Positions 51,201 through 64,000 of a stretch of DNA of 64,000 nucleotides are shown one piece after another. The notes below the pieces were generated by a model, which worked only from the letters and a program-made list of their open reading frames with translations, had not been told where the DNA came from and made no database searches. The translations under genes and the position numbers were made by a program. How positions within the stretch are numbered: the stretch's first letter is position 1; the number at the start of each line of letters is the position of its first letter. The DNA is from Anopheles merus (Eukaryota; Arthropoda; Insecta; Diptera; Culicidae): NCBI RefSeq assembly GCF_017562075.2, contig NC_054085.1, forward strand, positions 27,972,156-28,036,155, written 5' to 3'.

Positions 51201-53624
51201 AGCACAACATTGTTTGATGTACTCTACAAACAATCAAACAACATTGTCATTGTCAAGCATAACATCCTCCAACCAAGTCCCTTAATGGACAGCGGGCCCG
51301 TTTTCCATCCCAGCTAAATCCCTTCCGAGCGTTGCGCAGCTGTCAATTTCCCTCCTTTCCGATCGAAAGCGCTCTGCTCGCCGCTCGCAAGGTCCACGCA
51401 GCTTACAGGACATCAAACGACAAGTACAGCAAATCTGTACGTCTGCAGCCATTACGCCGGACACAAATCACATCGGGCGAAAGGTGAACAATGTTATAAT
51501 TAAAATGGCATTACTTCCTGCTGCCTTCGCCAATCACCCGAAAAAAACCTGCTTGCCGTCCGGACCTGATCCATTAAAATAAATTCATCTCTGTCAAGGT
51601 GTGCGGAGATGAGGCACAGCCAGCCGTGCGTCCACTGTCCACTCCCGGGGCAGGCAGGTTCCTGCTGCACAGATACAAAAGAGAGTGCTGTGGTGTTACG
51701 GTCCGTTTTGTCCACGATGCTTGAGAAACCGCGCGACTGTCGGTCGGTTGTGGCGTGCTAATTAAAAAATAAATATGAAAACATTTTTATCATCTTTCTC
51801 CCCAGCATGCTCTCCAGCATGCGATCGACGCGTTGGAAACTTGAACTGTCTGTCCTGCCTGCCTGCGCCACCACACACCGCGGCCGGGCGGATAGCCGGC
51901 ACTGGACAGCGATAAAGCCAGCGTTGTCAGCGGAAATGATGGAAGCAATCAATCATCGGCCGGGTGCCCCCGGATCTTCAGCTCCCGATCTGCATCAGCT
52001 TCCCCGCGGTGGATGGCAATGTTGTGATTCTGGCTGACGCTGGAGCAGTGTAGCCGTGTAACACCACCACCGAACAGGACCGAAGAAGATGCCAGCGAGC
52101 AGATATCCAATCGTTCCAGCTCGGTTTCGGTTCCAGCCCTTGTGCCCGACCCAAGCGCGAGGTGTCAGTTACTAGCCCGAAAACAACACAAAACAGAGTG
52201 AATAAAAAATGTTTAAAAACTCCGCATCCAAATATCACACACTATCGTGTTTCGTTTCGCTTCTCCGAAAAACACATTCCCCGGTTCTCGTGTTGCCGTA
52301 ACGTGAGTATGGCGCGCGGGGACGATAAAAGCGGTTCATTTTGTCACTTCTGGTACTGGTTCCGATCAATCGTCCGATCGCGCGGTGCCGGGAATGGGCC
52401 AAAACAACCGAAAAACCATGGCAAGGTCGACCGAGGGCCGCGGCTGGAGAACCGTTTAGTTTATTAATTATTCAAACCGCTCGATCAGGCTGCGAAGACG
52501 AATGAGTAAGAAATTTGCCAGCCCATGCCAGACCGCGGCCAGTGGGTTGTTACATGAGCCTCCCAAGGGGTAGTGTACCACGATGGTTGACGATCAATGT
52601 TAAACAGTACCTTCTCCTGTTTATAAGCAGGTTGTTTAAAACGTACCGCCACATAAAATACAAATATCACTCTTAATCGGTTGACGGTCTGTTGGAGCAA
52701 CAAATTCCTCGCCCGATGGGTTTCGCACGCCTGTCAGGGGCTGGAGGACGCTCGCACACAGGCTTCACTTACATCCAACGAGACAGGCATATAATAAATG
52801 AACTTTCGCTGTGAAAAAAAAGAACTTGCACTAAAAAAATGGACTTTTGCGCTCCAAAAAGGCATTGCAACCTTCACGGGTGTCGGAGCCGATTTGTGCC
52901 ATTAACCGGTGCAGTAGTGGTTCTCGCTGCTGCTGCTGCAGAAGAAGGAGGATGACATTTTGACCACCTTTTGTCGGTCACTGGGCAGAGTGTGGGACCA
53001 GGGGCCCAGCGTATGCGAGGCAACCTCATCTGAGCAGAGAGTGAAGCAAACCGAGCGTAAGCTCACGTCACTTCCATTTGCTCTTTGTTTTTCTTCCGCA
53101 AGGGCTGTGCGGCCGGCGAAAAATAAAAATACGGTGAGAAACGAACACAGCAGGACAGGGAGTGGAAGCGACAAAAGGGCTTTCGTACTTCAAAGGTGGG
53201 TCGGTAGTTTTGGGCAAACATTTCAGTGGGGAAGATAAAGGAACACTACTGCACGGACGGTGGGGCACGAATGAACCCGGCAAACGGTTAAACTCGCTCG
53301 ACTTCAGATGGCGGAAATGGTGCACTTGTTTCATAATCTTGCATTTTTGGAAATCTGCCCGCCCTCGCCCGTAAAAGTTTTTGGGACAGCAGTATAGCAT
53401 CTTCATATGCACGACTTAAGTGTTTGCAGGGTTGCTTTAGGGTTAATATTGGCACTGAATTTCCGGTAAAAATAAATGTTTGATTGTGATTACAGTTCCA
53501 CAACAGTTTCCCCGTAAATGGTAAGTAATTATTTTTTAAGGACGACATTTTATAAGTTCGAAGACATCCGAGACATCTAGACCTAGTGTCGTGGCTCTTT
53601 CTTTTTTGGAGGGATTTTTGATGT
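48250..53624. other. No supported gene
   Basis: AT-rich DNA to about 49180, then mixed composition with a GC-alternating tract at 50161. An imperfect inverted pair gaccccctt/gagggggtc (about 48257-48302) can form a small hairpin. No coding exon recognised. Confidence 0.55.
50161..50178 (+). repeat. GC-alternating tract
   Basis: An alternating purine-pyrimidine tract, tgcgcgcgcgcgcgcgcc, closely resembling the one near 3457-3473. Such sequence can favour Z-DNA. Confidence 0.8.
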
Positions 53625-54169
53625 CACTAGCAATGGGGGCCTTCACGATTCTAGTTAGTTTTTTGTATGGAGTTTGACAGTTGGAGGATGAAATCATTTA
53701 AACACTCCATACAAAGCCACACAACAGACTAGCCTGCAATTTTCAGTCTAGATTATTCTAGCCACAAAGGTAGAAATAGATTCGAGTACCTGCTCAAAAA
53801 CACGGTTTACATTTATCCCAAGGTGCATTAAAGAGATCACGTGGTGGAATCTAGAATCAAAGTGTGTGTAGTCCAGGTCTCATAGCATTTTTTATAACCA
53901 ATTTTGAACATCACTTTTTGACAGAACGAGTGGAAACTTTTGATCCAACGAGCTTCGTTGAGGCTTGATTGGACTCAAAACACTCTTAAAATCTTCATGC
54001 AGAAGCAGAAACGATAAAAATCAGCCTTCTAAATTCATACACCTTGGGATAAGCCCACCTGTATATTATACACACTTAGATAGCTGCTCGAAAACTGCTA
54101 TACAATGCAAACAGCTGACAGGCTGAAATTTCAGCCTACGAACTTACAATGGAAAGGGCCCCATTAGTG
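53625..54169. mobile_element. Inverted-repeat element or repeat, longer copy
   Basis: The ends CACTAGCAATGGGGGCCTT and (inverted) CACTAATGGGGCCCTT match with a 2-base gap and one mismatch. Internal arms ttatcccaaggtg (53813-53825) and caccttgggataa (54040-54052) are exact inverse complements, as are parts of tttgtatggagt near 53665 and actccatacaaa near 53705. A related, shorter copy lies 250 bp downstream. There is no clear target-site duplication, so the class is uncertain. Confidence 0.55.
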
Positions 54170-54419
54170 GATTAAAGTACAAAAAATGGTAAATGAACAT
54201 GTTTTTTAAAATATATCTTCTTCAAAAACTTTGTGTAAATGTCCAAAAGCTGTAATGTTTGATTGAATCAGCCTTGCGCATGGTCAACTATTGAGGACAT
54301 TTTTAAAATATTTAATGTATCAATCGATTATTAAACATCACTAGCCCATATAAAACGGTAATTTATAGGAAGATAGTCAACAAACTTCATTCTGTTCACT
54401 GTTGGACATCCTACTTATG

Positions 54420-54795
54420 AAGCCTATTATGATTCTAGTCAGCTTTTAATATGGAGTTTAACAGTTGGTGGCTAAAATCATGTAAACACTCCAAACAAAA
54501 CCACATACAAAAATAGGGTGTGATTTTCATCCTAGATTATTTTAGACTCAAATATGGAAAACAATCGAATATCTGCACGAAAAAATGTCAGAAAAAGGTC
54601 GTATTTTTTCATTCATTCCAAGCTGCAATAAAGAGAACAGGTGGTTGAATCGAGAATCAAAGTGTATGTAGACCAGGGTGACTAACAGCATATAATTTTA
54701 AACAAAATTGAACCTCACTTTTTGACAGGACGGGTGAAAATTTTCTCACCAATAGTCTGAAATTTCAACCTACGATCTTAAAATAGAAAGGCCAA
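54420..54795. repeat. Second, shorter copy of the 53625-54169 repeat
   Basis: It is in direct orientation and shares many blocks in order with the longer copy: gattctagt, atggagttt.acagttgg, aacactcca, tagattatt, aaagaga.cacgtggt-like, gaatc.agaatcaaagtgt, cactttttgacag, and tgaaatttca.cctacga. It lacks about 180 bp present in the longer copy between cactttttgacag and tgaaatttca, where the longer copy has the right arm of its internal palindrome. Confidence 0.6.
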
Positions 54796-57700
54796 TAACC
54801 TAACAACAAATTGATGATCAAAGTGTCGTCTTATTTACTTTAAAATTTCTAAAATTTGTAGTTTAATATGCAATTTAAGCGACTTTTGAAGGAATTTGTC
54901 TAACTTGATAACATGGAGTAGTATAGTATAGAAATGAAATCCCAATAATGTATCTCAGCTCCCCTGCATTTTTGGAAAGGAACTCTTTCAGTACATTTCT
55001 GCATGCCTCGGCCTGCCTGCCAGCTGCCGCCCCCACCCCTCCTCCACCAGTTGGCTGTGACACATAAATCCTTCCAGCAAATTCTGATGTCACACATACT
55101 GAGAGCGGTGGCAAACGCCGGGAACGTCGTCTCTCTCAGCAAACCATCCCAAATTTTCTGCCCAGCGGAGTGCACATGGAAGCGGAAAGATGGTGAAAGA
55201 AAATTCTTTTTGGCAGTCCCAACAAATAAAAACCGGATCCTTTTTGCACCGTGCCGCGTTGTCAGGCGTGTGTCATTGAAAGCAATGGTGAACGAGCGCT
55301 CGATGGTGCCGCGGTCGGTTTCGTTCTCGGTACGGCTGCAACGTTTGCACCCTGCAACTGTGCTGCATTCGATGTCACTGTCAAACCCCTTCGCCTCGGT
55401 GTTGGTGGAGCGGGATTTGTTTTGCTTCCTACCTGCACCGGCGTGCCCGGTGCTGGCCAGCACACAGGGGGGAGAAAGGTTGGCAATAAAATGTAAATTG
55501 ATTATGATGTCGGTGTCAGCCGGTGGTGACGATTGAACCGTGAAATATCGGAGCAGAAAAACGCGAGCGCTGTCACTCAAGCACACCCGAACTCGTTTCG
55601 GAAGCATTCCGGAAAGCAAAGTGTGTGTAAACATATGTTAATGGAGTTTCTTCTCCCGTTTTTCTTCGGCACTACCTCCCCCTTCTTCAGTCTTACACTG
55701 GCAGAATGTGAGTGCAAACTGCACAGTCGACTGCACAGCTGCAGTGGCGCTCGCTGCTGCTTCGGTTACACTTTGTTTCCTATCTAAATAAACGCTACTA
55801 CTTCGGATCGGAGCTCTTGATAGACGCTCCTCTCGTTCGCAGTTCGCCGACTGCTTTCCTTCAATAAAATATACTTCACGCAAACTATCGAGCAGTGCAC
55901 CGACAAGTGGACGATTTTATTCGCTCCGTTTCGTTTCGTTCTAGCTTCTCTAGGCAGGATCTTTTCCGTCGCAACAGAGAGAGAGAGAGAGAGACCCCAA
56001 TTTAAATTCTCAATTAAAACTTTATCAATCATCTCCACTGTAGGCACAGTTTTGTGGCTGTGGCGTAAAGTTGTTGGCTCAAGTGCGCCACACAGACGCC
56101 AGAAACCTCAGAAATTTCGGATTCAACGAATCGAAAGCTTTCCCTTATTACGGGCACTTTATGTCGCGTGGTTTCGTGGTCCGGTGGCGACAGGGGAAAG
56201 CTAGGGCTTGAATTTATTCTGCAAACTTTTCCGACCCGAGCACTCATCGAGGTCTGCTAACAAGACTCCTTCAGCTGGAGACGTTTGTTCGAATCGGATT
56301 ACCAAGTTTTATGTTGTTTTTTTTTCGGTGTGTCTGCACGCACCGTAGGTCATTAAAATGCTTCGGGTCAGGGGTGGCTGATGGAACTGGATTAGGCAGT
56401 TTAGCTGCTTTGTTCGCTCATTGTCGTTTGAAGTACTGTTAGCGTTTGAAGAACAGCGTTGGGTGATTGTTACGGTGCTTTACTCTTGCACTTGTGAAAT
56501 AACCCTTCTTAAAGGAGCAACTGTAAGCTTTTAAGTTATTGATACAGCGATTCCAAATGGTATCGTATCTGTGCAATCTAATTGGTTTCTGATAGGTATT
56601 TACTGCACAACTTGTTTTAAGTGGATTAAATGGTTGGACTAGATGTCTACATTGATGTCTATTAACTAGTTAAAGTTATTATTATCTAAAAAAGAAACAT
56701 AAAAAGGTCTTAGAAAAATATGATGCATACTAATGTTCTAAGTAGCTTTTCTTTACTGCATTTAGCTTTACTGCATGGAACGTATGTTCATTAAGTAATA
56801 TTTTATCAATCGTTCAAAAGCGAGATGCAATATTTAATACAATGTTGTACTAGCTTTACTCTTTTAACAATCATACCGCCATCAGTTCCCGATACTCTTT
56901 ATCAATTACTGCGTTGCTCTAGAAATACCTCAATAGTCACACCAAACAGCCTCCAGCCATCCTGTAGGTGATTGGAGTCAATCATTGCGATGGTGGCCGT
57001 TGCGAGTGTCTCGTTTGCGAAAACAATTATCCACAACCATTCTCGCTTTAACGGGCCTGGAGGGAACAGAAAGGAAAAAAATCAATCTTGTGCTTCCGTT
57101 TCAGTTTCTGCGACGATAACCCCTTTTCCTCCCCAGTGATTAAGAAATTACGGCAGCAACTTATCGACGAACAAAGATTGTGTGTCAGTGCGTCAGTGTG
57201 TAACTTTTTCATCATTCGGAAACCTCATCCACCGCGTCGAGAAGCCCCGACAACCGCTGCCATTCGCTCGCCCAGCACTTTGCCCTCCGGCGCCCACTAA
57301 GACAAACAAGCCAAACCAGCCATCGCACAAATAGCCCGGCGCCCCGTTTTGGGTGGCAGACCAGTCCGCTGCAGTTTGTCACCTTCGATTAAGACCAACG
57401 CAATGGTGCAATCGTACGACCGCCTTTGTGTAGATGTGGTAAAGCACAGATCCAGCTCGGGGCATGGGATTTAAGGGAAACGCTGGATGCTACCGCGGAG
57501 AAAAGCCAATTTCCAACCGGCGTCCATTGGTTTTGTGATGTGCACGGCAGCAGCAGCAGCAGCAACTGGGAAAGTTTAACTTATTTGCTAATTTATTTAA
57601 CCGCAATCAAGAAATTACTTCGCGCGGTCCGAGAACTTTCCGTGGGACGCGGGAGTCCCACGGCTGGGCGGACGGTGTTGTGTTCGGTTGTTTCGGGTTT

Positions 57701-58400
57701 TCGTTTCGACAGCAAACACGCAAAACCACCAGAACTGCCCGCACAATCAACCTCACCTTGCCTTACCTGAATCGTTCTTGCCAGATTGTACGAAACACAC
57801 GGTCCTTCTGCTTGCTGTAGAGGGTGTTCCTACACTCTCTCTTCCTCTCTCTATCTCTCTCTGTTTCTCTCTCTTTGCATCTCCCTCTTTTCAATACACA
57901 AACCTAAAGAATCGAAAATGCAGCTCTGCAGAAGTTAGGACAACTCTGTAACTACCTGCTCCAGCGAAAAGTACCCCGCGCGTCAGGTGAATTGTAAAGT
58001 TTTCCCCCCCTGCGCGGTGGCTACTGCCAGCAACCGACCACCGACTTCTGCTTTCCCATGCTCCCAGCTCGCTGTCGTGGAAAGCGCGGGAAGTAAGTGA
58101 ATGCGGCCAACCACAATCTCATTAACGGAGGGTTTGTATTGATTTTGCCACATTCATTACAGTTGGTGCACTTGGCACAACTGCAACGCTAATAATTTCC
58201 GGCATTAGTCGTTGTGGGTACGAGTGGAAGAAAAAGTTATTTGTAACCGCTTTTGATGTTGTTTCAATTTCGGTAAAGCGTGTGATATTTTTGAACTCTT
58301 TAGTTCTGGGAACGTAAAAAAAATAACTTTACGTTTCTCGTTCGTATACCTTTTTGTTCTGATTTTATTTTTCTGAATTTCTTATTGTGATTAAATTTGG
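54796..58400. other. No supported gene
   Basis: GC-richer noncoding DNA (about 55000-56480 and 56900-58100) with one AT-rich gap. Short CT/GA tracts occur near 55976 and 57837. Several open frames of 60-240 codons on both strands have no recognisable motif and overlap each other. Confidence 0.5.
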
Positions 58401-58464
58401 TGATTAATGTGGTTAAATGGTGATTAATGTGGTTAAATGGTGATTAATGTGGTTAAATGGTGAT
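58401..58464 (+). repeat. 20-bp tandem repeat, three exact copies plus a partial
   Basis: The unit tgattaatgtggttaaatgg occurs at 58401, 58421 and 58441, then decays in a fourth partial unit. Identity between copies implies recent expansion. Confidence 0.95.
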
Positions 58465-58550
58465 AAATTTAGTGGAACAAACAATTATTTACAGCTTTTT
58501 TATAATTTTGGATTATTCTTATTATTATTACTAATAGTAATGATTGTAAA

Positions 58551-58610
<60 letters not shown>

Positions 58611-58611
58611 T
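58551..58611 (+). repeat. AAT trinucleotide repeat, left arm of a giant hairpin
   Basis: About 20 AAT units ending 15 bp before a very long ATT array, its exact complement. Confidence 0.97.
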
Positions 58612-58625
58612 CACTTGCACCATGA

Positions 58626-58934
<309 letters not shown>

Positions 58935-58960
58935 CATTATGATTATTATTATTATCATTA

Positions 58961-61900
58961 TATATGAACTAGTAATAAAAGTTATGTTTATAATACTTAT
59001 ATACATAAAATAATAATAGCTATATATAAAAATATTTATAACAATTCTCAAATTATGTTCAAAATTATAAAAATAATAATTATATAATAATAATTATTAT
59101 TTTGAAATTATTAATAATTAGAAACAAATCAAAAGAGTTGTAATAGGAATTGTATAAATAATGATAATTAAACAATAATAATTTGTTAGGAAAAAAACAA
59201 TTTCGATTTATTAGAAAAGTTACAACACCAAATCAATAACAATCATTATAAAAAGTTTAGATTTTGCTGACGGTAAGATTATTGTTTGTTGTACAGTTTA
59301 TTCAGATTTATTGAACCTCAGTTTATCATATTACTTACTAGCAGAATCCTGTGGTGATTTTCTAGTGATTTTTTCGGTCTTAAGAACAATGCTCAGTTAT
59401 ATAAAAGTATTATAATAGAGAACAGTTCAAAATTAAGTAGTTTTGTGTAATTATATTCGAAATTTATTTTGAATCTGCAAAATCAACATCAATTTTAACA
59501 AATACATATACCTTAACTTTTATCGTTTTAAAGATGATAAAAAAGGCACCTGCGCTTTGAAACCTCATTTCACCTTCCTTCAAACCACCCCATCACGGGT
59601 GAGATCGATCTCGACCGATGTTACATCGTGCCTTTACCGTTTCGCAATCACAAAATCATCACCTTCCGCGGTGAGCGTACGCCGCTTTTCGCAAATTGGC
59701 TTCGCAGGCGCAAATGAACTTCGTAACCTTTCGCGTAACATCACGCAATGCCGACAGACAATCAGGCAACAAAAAACAAATCACCCAACCAGCAGCTCTA
59801 ATTTTGTGCACTCTACTTGTGCTCTTGTGCGCCGCCAAACTCCCGAACACTGTAAATTACCTTTGCGCAGCTCGTGCCGATATCGATTTCAGGCCCCGAT
59901 TCCGAGACTGATCGAACGTGCACGACCTTCACCCGATGTGACGCCTACGTTCAAGTGATCCGATGATCTCACAGAACGGTAGAGGAGGTGGATTTCTGGC
60001 CCTACAGTGGACAATTAACCCGACAATCGAGAGAAGAAGAAGCAAAGGGAGGGAAAAACCACACCGCGTCACACCTATTAACATAATAATTTCGAACGTA
60101 TTCGCACCTCTCTTTTGGTTAAGTTTTGTTAGCTGATCTAAGGTGTGGCCTCCGCGCTGGAACCACAACTTAATTTCTTGACGCTGGCTGGGAGGTACGT
60201 GCAACTGCGCCCACACGCTTTTTTTGGGAGAAGGAATGCAAATTGGAGCTAAATTTTGATCGACTGACATCGATCCGAGCGGCTTCGGAACGGTCGCAAC
60301 GAATCTGGTAACCGATCTCCCTGGCACTCACACCAGCCTTGCCATAATGTACCGTACCGTTAATCTTTTAATTTATGCAAGAATTAAAGTTTGTTTGAAC
60401 AGGCCAAAAAGAAAAAAAGAGACAGGATCGGCTTAATAACGTCCACTTACTTCCCTATCAAGCTACCAGAGTAGCGCTGAGAATCATTTAACTAAATCCA
60501 TACGAAACTCGTTTTTGCTCGAATAGTTCAGTGTTTGCATGGGGTGAGCGATAAGATTTGCAACCGTTTCGTTCCAACCCTCCGGCCGAACAGCGTGTTT
60601 CGTTGAGCTTCATAAATCGATATTTTTACCCTCCACCCAGGGCCCGGGAGTCAGGGACTCGTAATTAACGCTCCGGTTTAATCCTCGATCCTCGTCGATC
60701 GTTGCAAAAGGAAAAATCGTCTTACCTGCTTCACCGCTATCGATTGACTTATCCCTGAAGGGGATGCCGTCTCGGATCCGGGGCAAAAATGGGGGCTTAA
60801 TTTATTGAATCGTTTTATATCGCTACCGCTAATCAGCCCGCACGAATGTAACACCCACTTTGCGCAACCTTAAAGCGGTCGCGGCCAGCGATGCAGCGGG
60901 GCAAGTGTGGAGTGGCCGTAAGTCGTAGTGTTTTGTGTCCGTTAAGGCTTGTTCTTCGCTTGTCATCCAATTGCCAAACATTGGGCACTTCAAACGAGGA
61001 GTTGCTGAATGCCGTTTGTCCGCTTTTTGCCGTGCACTCTTCCCGCGTGGATGTTTTGTTTCGCGTTTCACCCTTCCCAAATCGCTCTTCTTCCGAGCTT
61101 GACCGCTTTTTGGTGGTTTTGATTCCCGAGTTTTCAACGGGTCTTTCCCTCCCCCTGTGTTCGAGCAAGAGTTGAGTTCCTGTTGTCTTGTCTTGTTTTC
61201 TGTTTGCTAATCTTGTGTCGTATTTTTTTTTTCTGTTTTGCTCGTTTTCAATATTCTCGAGCTCGTTTTTCGGTAACAAGAAAAGAAATCAACCACACCG
61301 GCTGAACAAAAAAAATATACATCTCGACGCTTACATCGCGTAGAACATTTGGCAACGGCACGGCAAAGGCAGCACCGATGCTGCAAGAAAAATTGATGAA
61401 GATAAAATCGGCTTGCAACCAGGCAGGCGGGTGCTGGTGGCGATAGCGAACCGACGCGATCGCGTTTTTGCCTCACGTCGCAGACGGCGAACCTGCTCCT
61501 TTGGCAGTAACGATAAACGATCGCATCCCGAACCCGTATTGAAGCGCTCGAGGACATATTAAAACATAATTTATGCCACCGTGTACAGCAACGCTCTTTG
61601 CTACGCGGGTACGGGTTTGCCAAACCCTGCGCCCACCACGCGGGCTTATTAATGATGTACCGCATTTGTCAAACTCGGCGCGACTGCGAGACTGCTCATT
61701 TGAATGTCAGAAAAACGGAGAAATCGAGTGCCGGAATTGGAATTGGAAGGGAGGCAGAGTGACATCCTGCACGCAACAAACACCGATCCTGCGGTCCTGT
61801 TGGCAGCCCATTTCTTTGCGTGCCGTTGTTGTGTCTTGATTGTGGCTGCACGCTAGTGCGGTTGGATGCCAGCAAGCCAATCCTAGCGCATACGTACGGG

Positions 61901-64000
61901 CCGATGATTTGCACCTTGACTTTGGACCGGCCAGTGTTTAACCCGGCTCCGAACAGTTAGGGAGTTAATTACTTCTGCTAATAGGGTGTCCCGGTCGCGC
62001 GGTGTTGGTGTTGGCTATTGGCCAGGGAACGGTTTGGTAGGCGCGTTCCCAGCCTTATCGTTGGGAGTTGTTCGTGGGAAACACAACTAACTAGATCGAC
62101 TGTGACGCCGAGATGTGATAATGAGTGGAACAGTGTCGGAGAACAAACCTCGCTAATGTTTCAATCAATTGTTGAAGAAAATGGAGGCAACCGTTTTGTG
62201 TTGAGGCCGGTACAATGATTTAAAGACCTATTGGTGGCAACGTAGTGAAATTTTTGAAAAATATAACTTATTACGAAAATTCTTGGAAGAGTAGCAAAAC
62301 ATAAAACTGCTCATCCTTTCTATTGATTCTTAATCTTAATTCGATGTTTACCTTTCCGACAATTTCCTTAATATGTTGTTGTCTATTAATGATAAACGAC
62401 TCCTTCACAAAGTTCTCAATACTTGCAGCTACTCAATACTCGCAGGAATGATGGAAAATTTAACTACTAAATCGATTGCCAAAATGGAGCATTTTGACAA
62501 GAATTCGACTTGTTCACTAATGATATTTCAACACTTTTTTACTGACGATAAAAGAAATTTGCTCTAAGCTGCTTATACGAGGTGTGACTGTCTAGGCAAT
62601 CCAAAATGAATCATTTAATAGCTGTATACAAAGTTATCAATTCACTTTAACGAATTAGTAACAAGTGTAATTAGGTTTCCCATGATGAATATCTCAGTAT
62701 GATGTAGGTCCAACTGAGATTTGCCTCTACTCCACTGTATTGATTTACTCCCTATTGATATAACTCAATGGTATTTTGACTTCAGGAATTATTTTTCAAT
62801 ATCATGACAGAGAAGGATGATTCATTAAAGTACACTCAACTCTGTTATTTTCGGGTCGATGAAAAGATCAAATCAAAGATATTTCAAATTAGAGCGATTG
62901 AAAGAGAAGGAAAGGTGCATAGGAGTTAAAAAAATATTAAAATTTTTTGTATGCAACCTTGGCAGTTATAATAGGAAATTGCGTCTGCTGATTGGAGCAT
63001 ACATCGTTGCGTATATCATTTACTCACTACACAAATAAAAGGAATACACATTACATACGATTTTTCAAGGCAAATCAAGGCTCGTCTCTGTGACACGTTT
63101 TGTCTTTCCGCATTGATGCATCCCTCGTTTATTTTTATTTTAGATCCATTCATGTTAGCGAACATCCAATTGAGCAGCATTTCAGCCAAAAAGCATCTAA
63201 CTAGAGAACATTTACTGTATTCTTTAAAGTACTGATCAATAGTCATTGTGTATTTAATTTCAATTCCTAGCTTTCAAGCTGCAATACCAACATCTTAAAT
63301 CGTCATCAATTGAGCTTAAACTGCATACTTCCATTCCTTGCCAGAGAAGTGCACAGAAGAAGCCAACCGATAGACTTGCGTGCTTCAATCCAATTCCCTC
63401 TCGCCCATGCACAAGATAAGAAGTCATTCTGATAGCTACCAATGACACGAGACATGCTCAATAATAATTCCCCTAGTAATTGGCACCGTAATGGATAGGG
63501 AGAAACCAAACCCGCGTAAAAATGTCATCCCTCATCCTTTAATATGACACCTCGCTAGAGTCGTTGTTCGGAGAATGTCTTTCCCACCCCCCCATTATCT
63601 ATTTGAGCTGCCGTATAATAATTGCACTCTCTGGGCTGCGGTGCGTAATGGTGGAAGGTGGGGTGGAGTGAAAAATTATGTATGCACTTCTTGCACTTGG
63701 AGTTCGCGACATCAGATAAATGTGTCATATGCTGGCGCGATGGGCGAATGTCTTACCTATTGCCTGTGCAATTCCCGACCCGACTTTTTTGCAATAAGTC
63801 CTCTCCCATAAGGCCTTGGGGTGCAAGGAAAAGTGGAAATATTAAATGGCGGCTTTGCAAGTGCAAATGCGAGGAAAACGATTTCTTGAAGGTAAAATAC
63901 GCTTCTACATCTTGGTGGGATTGATTTTTGCAGGCGTCTTCTTTCGTTTTCTTTCTCCCTCTCCAGTTTGAGCTGTTCGTGAGAAGAGGAACGGTGGCAC
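58961..64000. other. No supported gene to the window end
   Basis: Very AT-rich DNA from 58961 to 59550, a GC-richer block to about 62210, then AT-rich again to about 63500. No exon, RNA gene or mobile element with clear ends was recognised. Confidence 0.5.

Noticed and set aside
54900..55634. 244-codon open frame on the minus strand
   Set aside because: No recognisable domain, it overlaps other open frames on the + strand, and its composition matches the surrounding noncoding DNA.
60725..60790. Possible minus-strand exon ending in gaagcag|gtaag
   Set aside because: Two frames are open over a short distance, but no convincing acceptor or recognisable peptide is present.

Overview
The window looks like a stretch of insect nuclear DNA, most probably from an Anopheles mosquito. 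The evidence is GT-AG introns up to about 8 kb, GC-rich exons set in AT-rich noncoding DNA, abundant microsatellites, TA-flanked inverted-repeat elements (MITE-like), and a cluster of tRNA-derived SINEs closely resembling the Anopheles SINE200 type as I remember it. No bacterial-style operon, CRISPR array, rRNA or convincing tRNA gene was seen.

One protein-coding gene is well supported, on the + strand. Six exons (11538-11693, 20016-20294, 27288-27473, 29839-30506, 30587-30755, 33867-34247) join in a single open frame to give the last 612 residues of a DBH/PHM-type copper type II, ascorbate-dependent monooxygenase of the MOXD1 subfamily. The order is: end of a DOMON domain, N-terminal monooxygenase domain, C-terminal monooxygenase domain, a low-complexity acidic stretch, and a C-terminal membrane anchor. 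The start codon, signal peptide and first half of the DOMON domain were not found and probably lie upstream of base 1. A long 3' UTR with several poly(A) signals probably runs to about 38515.

The main finding concerns the active site. The fold cysteines and general alignment to DBH/PHM are well kept, but three of the six canonical copper ligands are replaced: the first CuH His by Tyr160, the first CuM His by Arg318 and the CuM Met by Thr393 (numbering of this partial protein). The CuM site keeps one of three ligands. This predicts a structurally intact but catalytically altered or dead member of the family, a candidate secretory-pathway pseudoenzyme.

Layout: 1-11537 is noncoding as far as I can tell (probably an upstream intron). 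11538-34247 is the exon/intron region, with two copies of one MITE family in opposite orientation in introns at 16182-16563 and 31200-31786. 34248 to about 38515 is the 3' UTR. 38812-40015 holds three same-strand SINE copies, one with a perfect 13-bp target-site duplication and one with a GAA tail of about 240 bp. 40016-64000 shows no supportable gene; it carries a TA-flanked MITE with 12-bp perfect inverted ends (47578-48247), a pair of related direct repeats (53625-54169 and 54420-54795), and very long GT, TC and AAT/ATT microsatellites.
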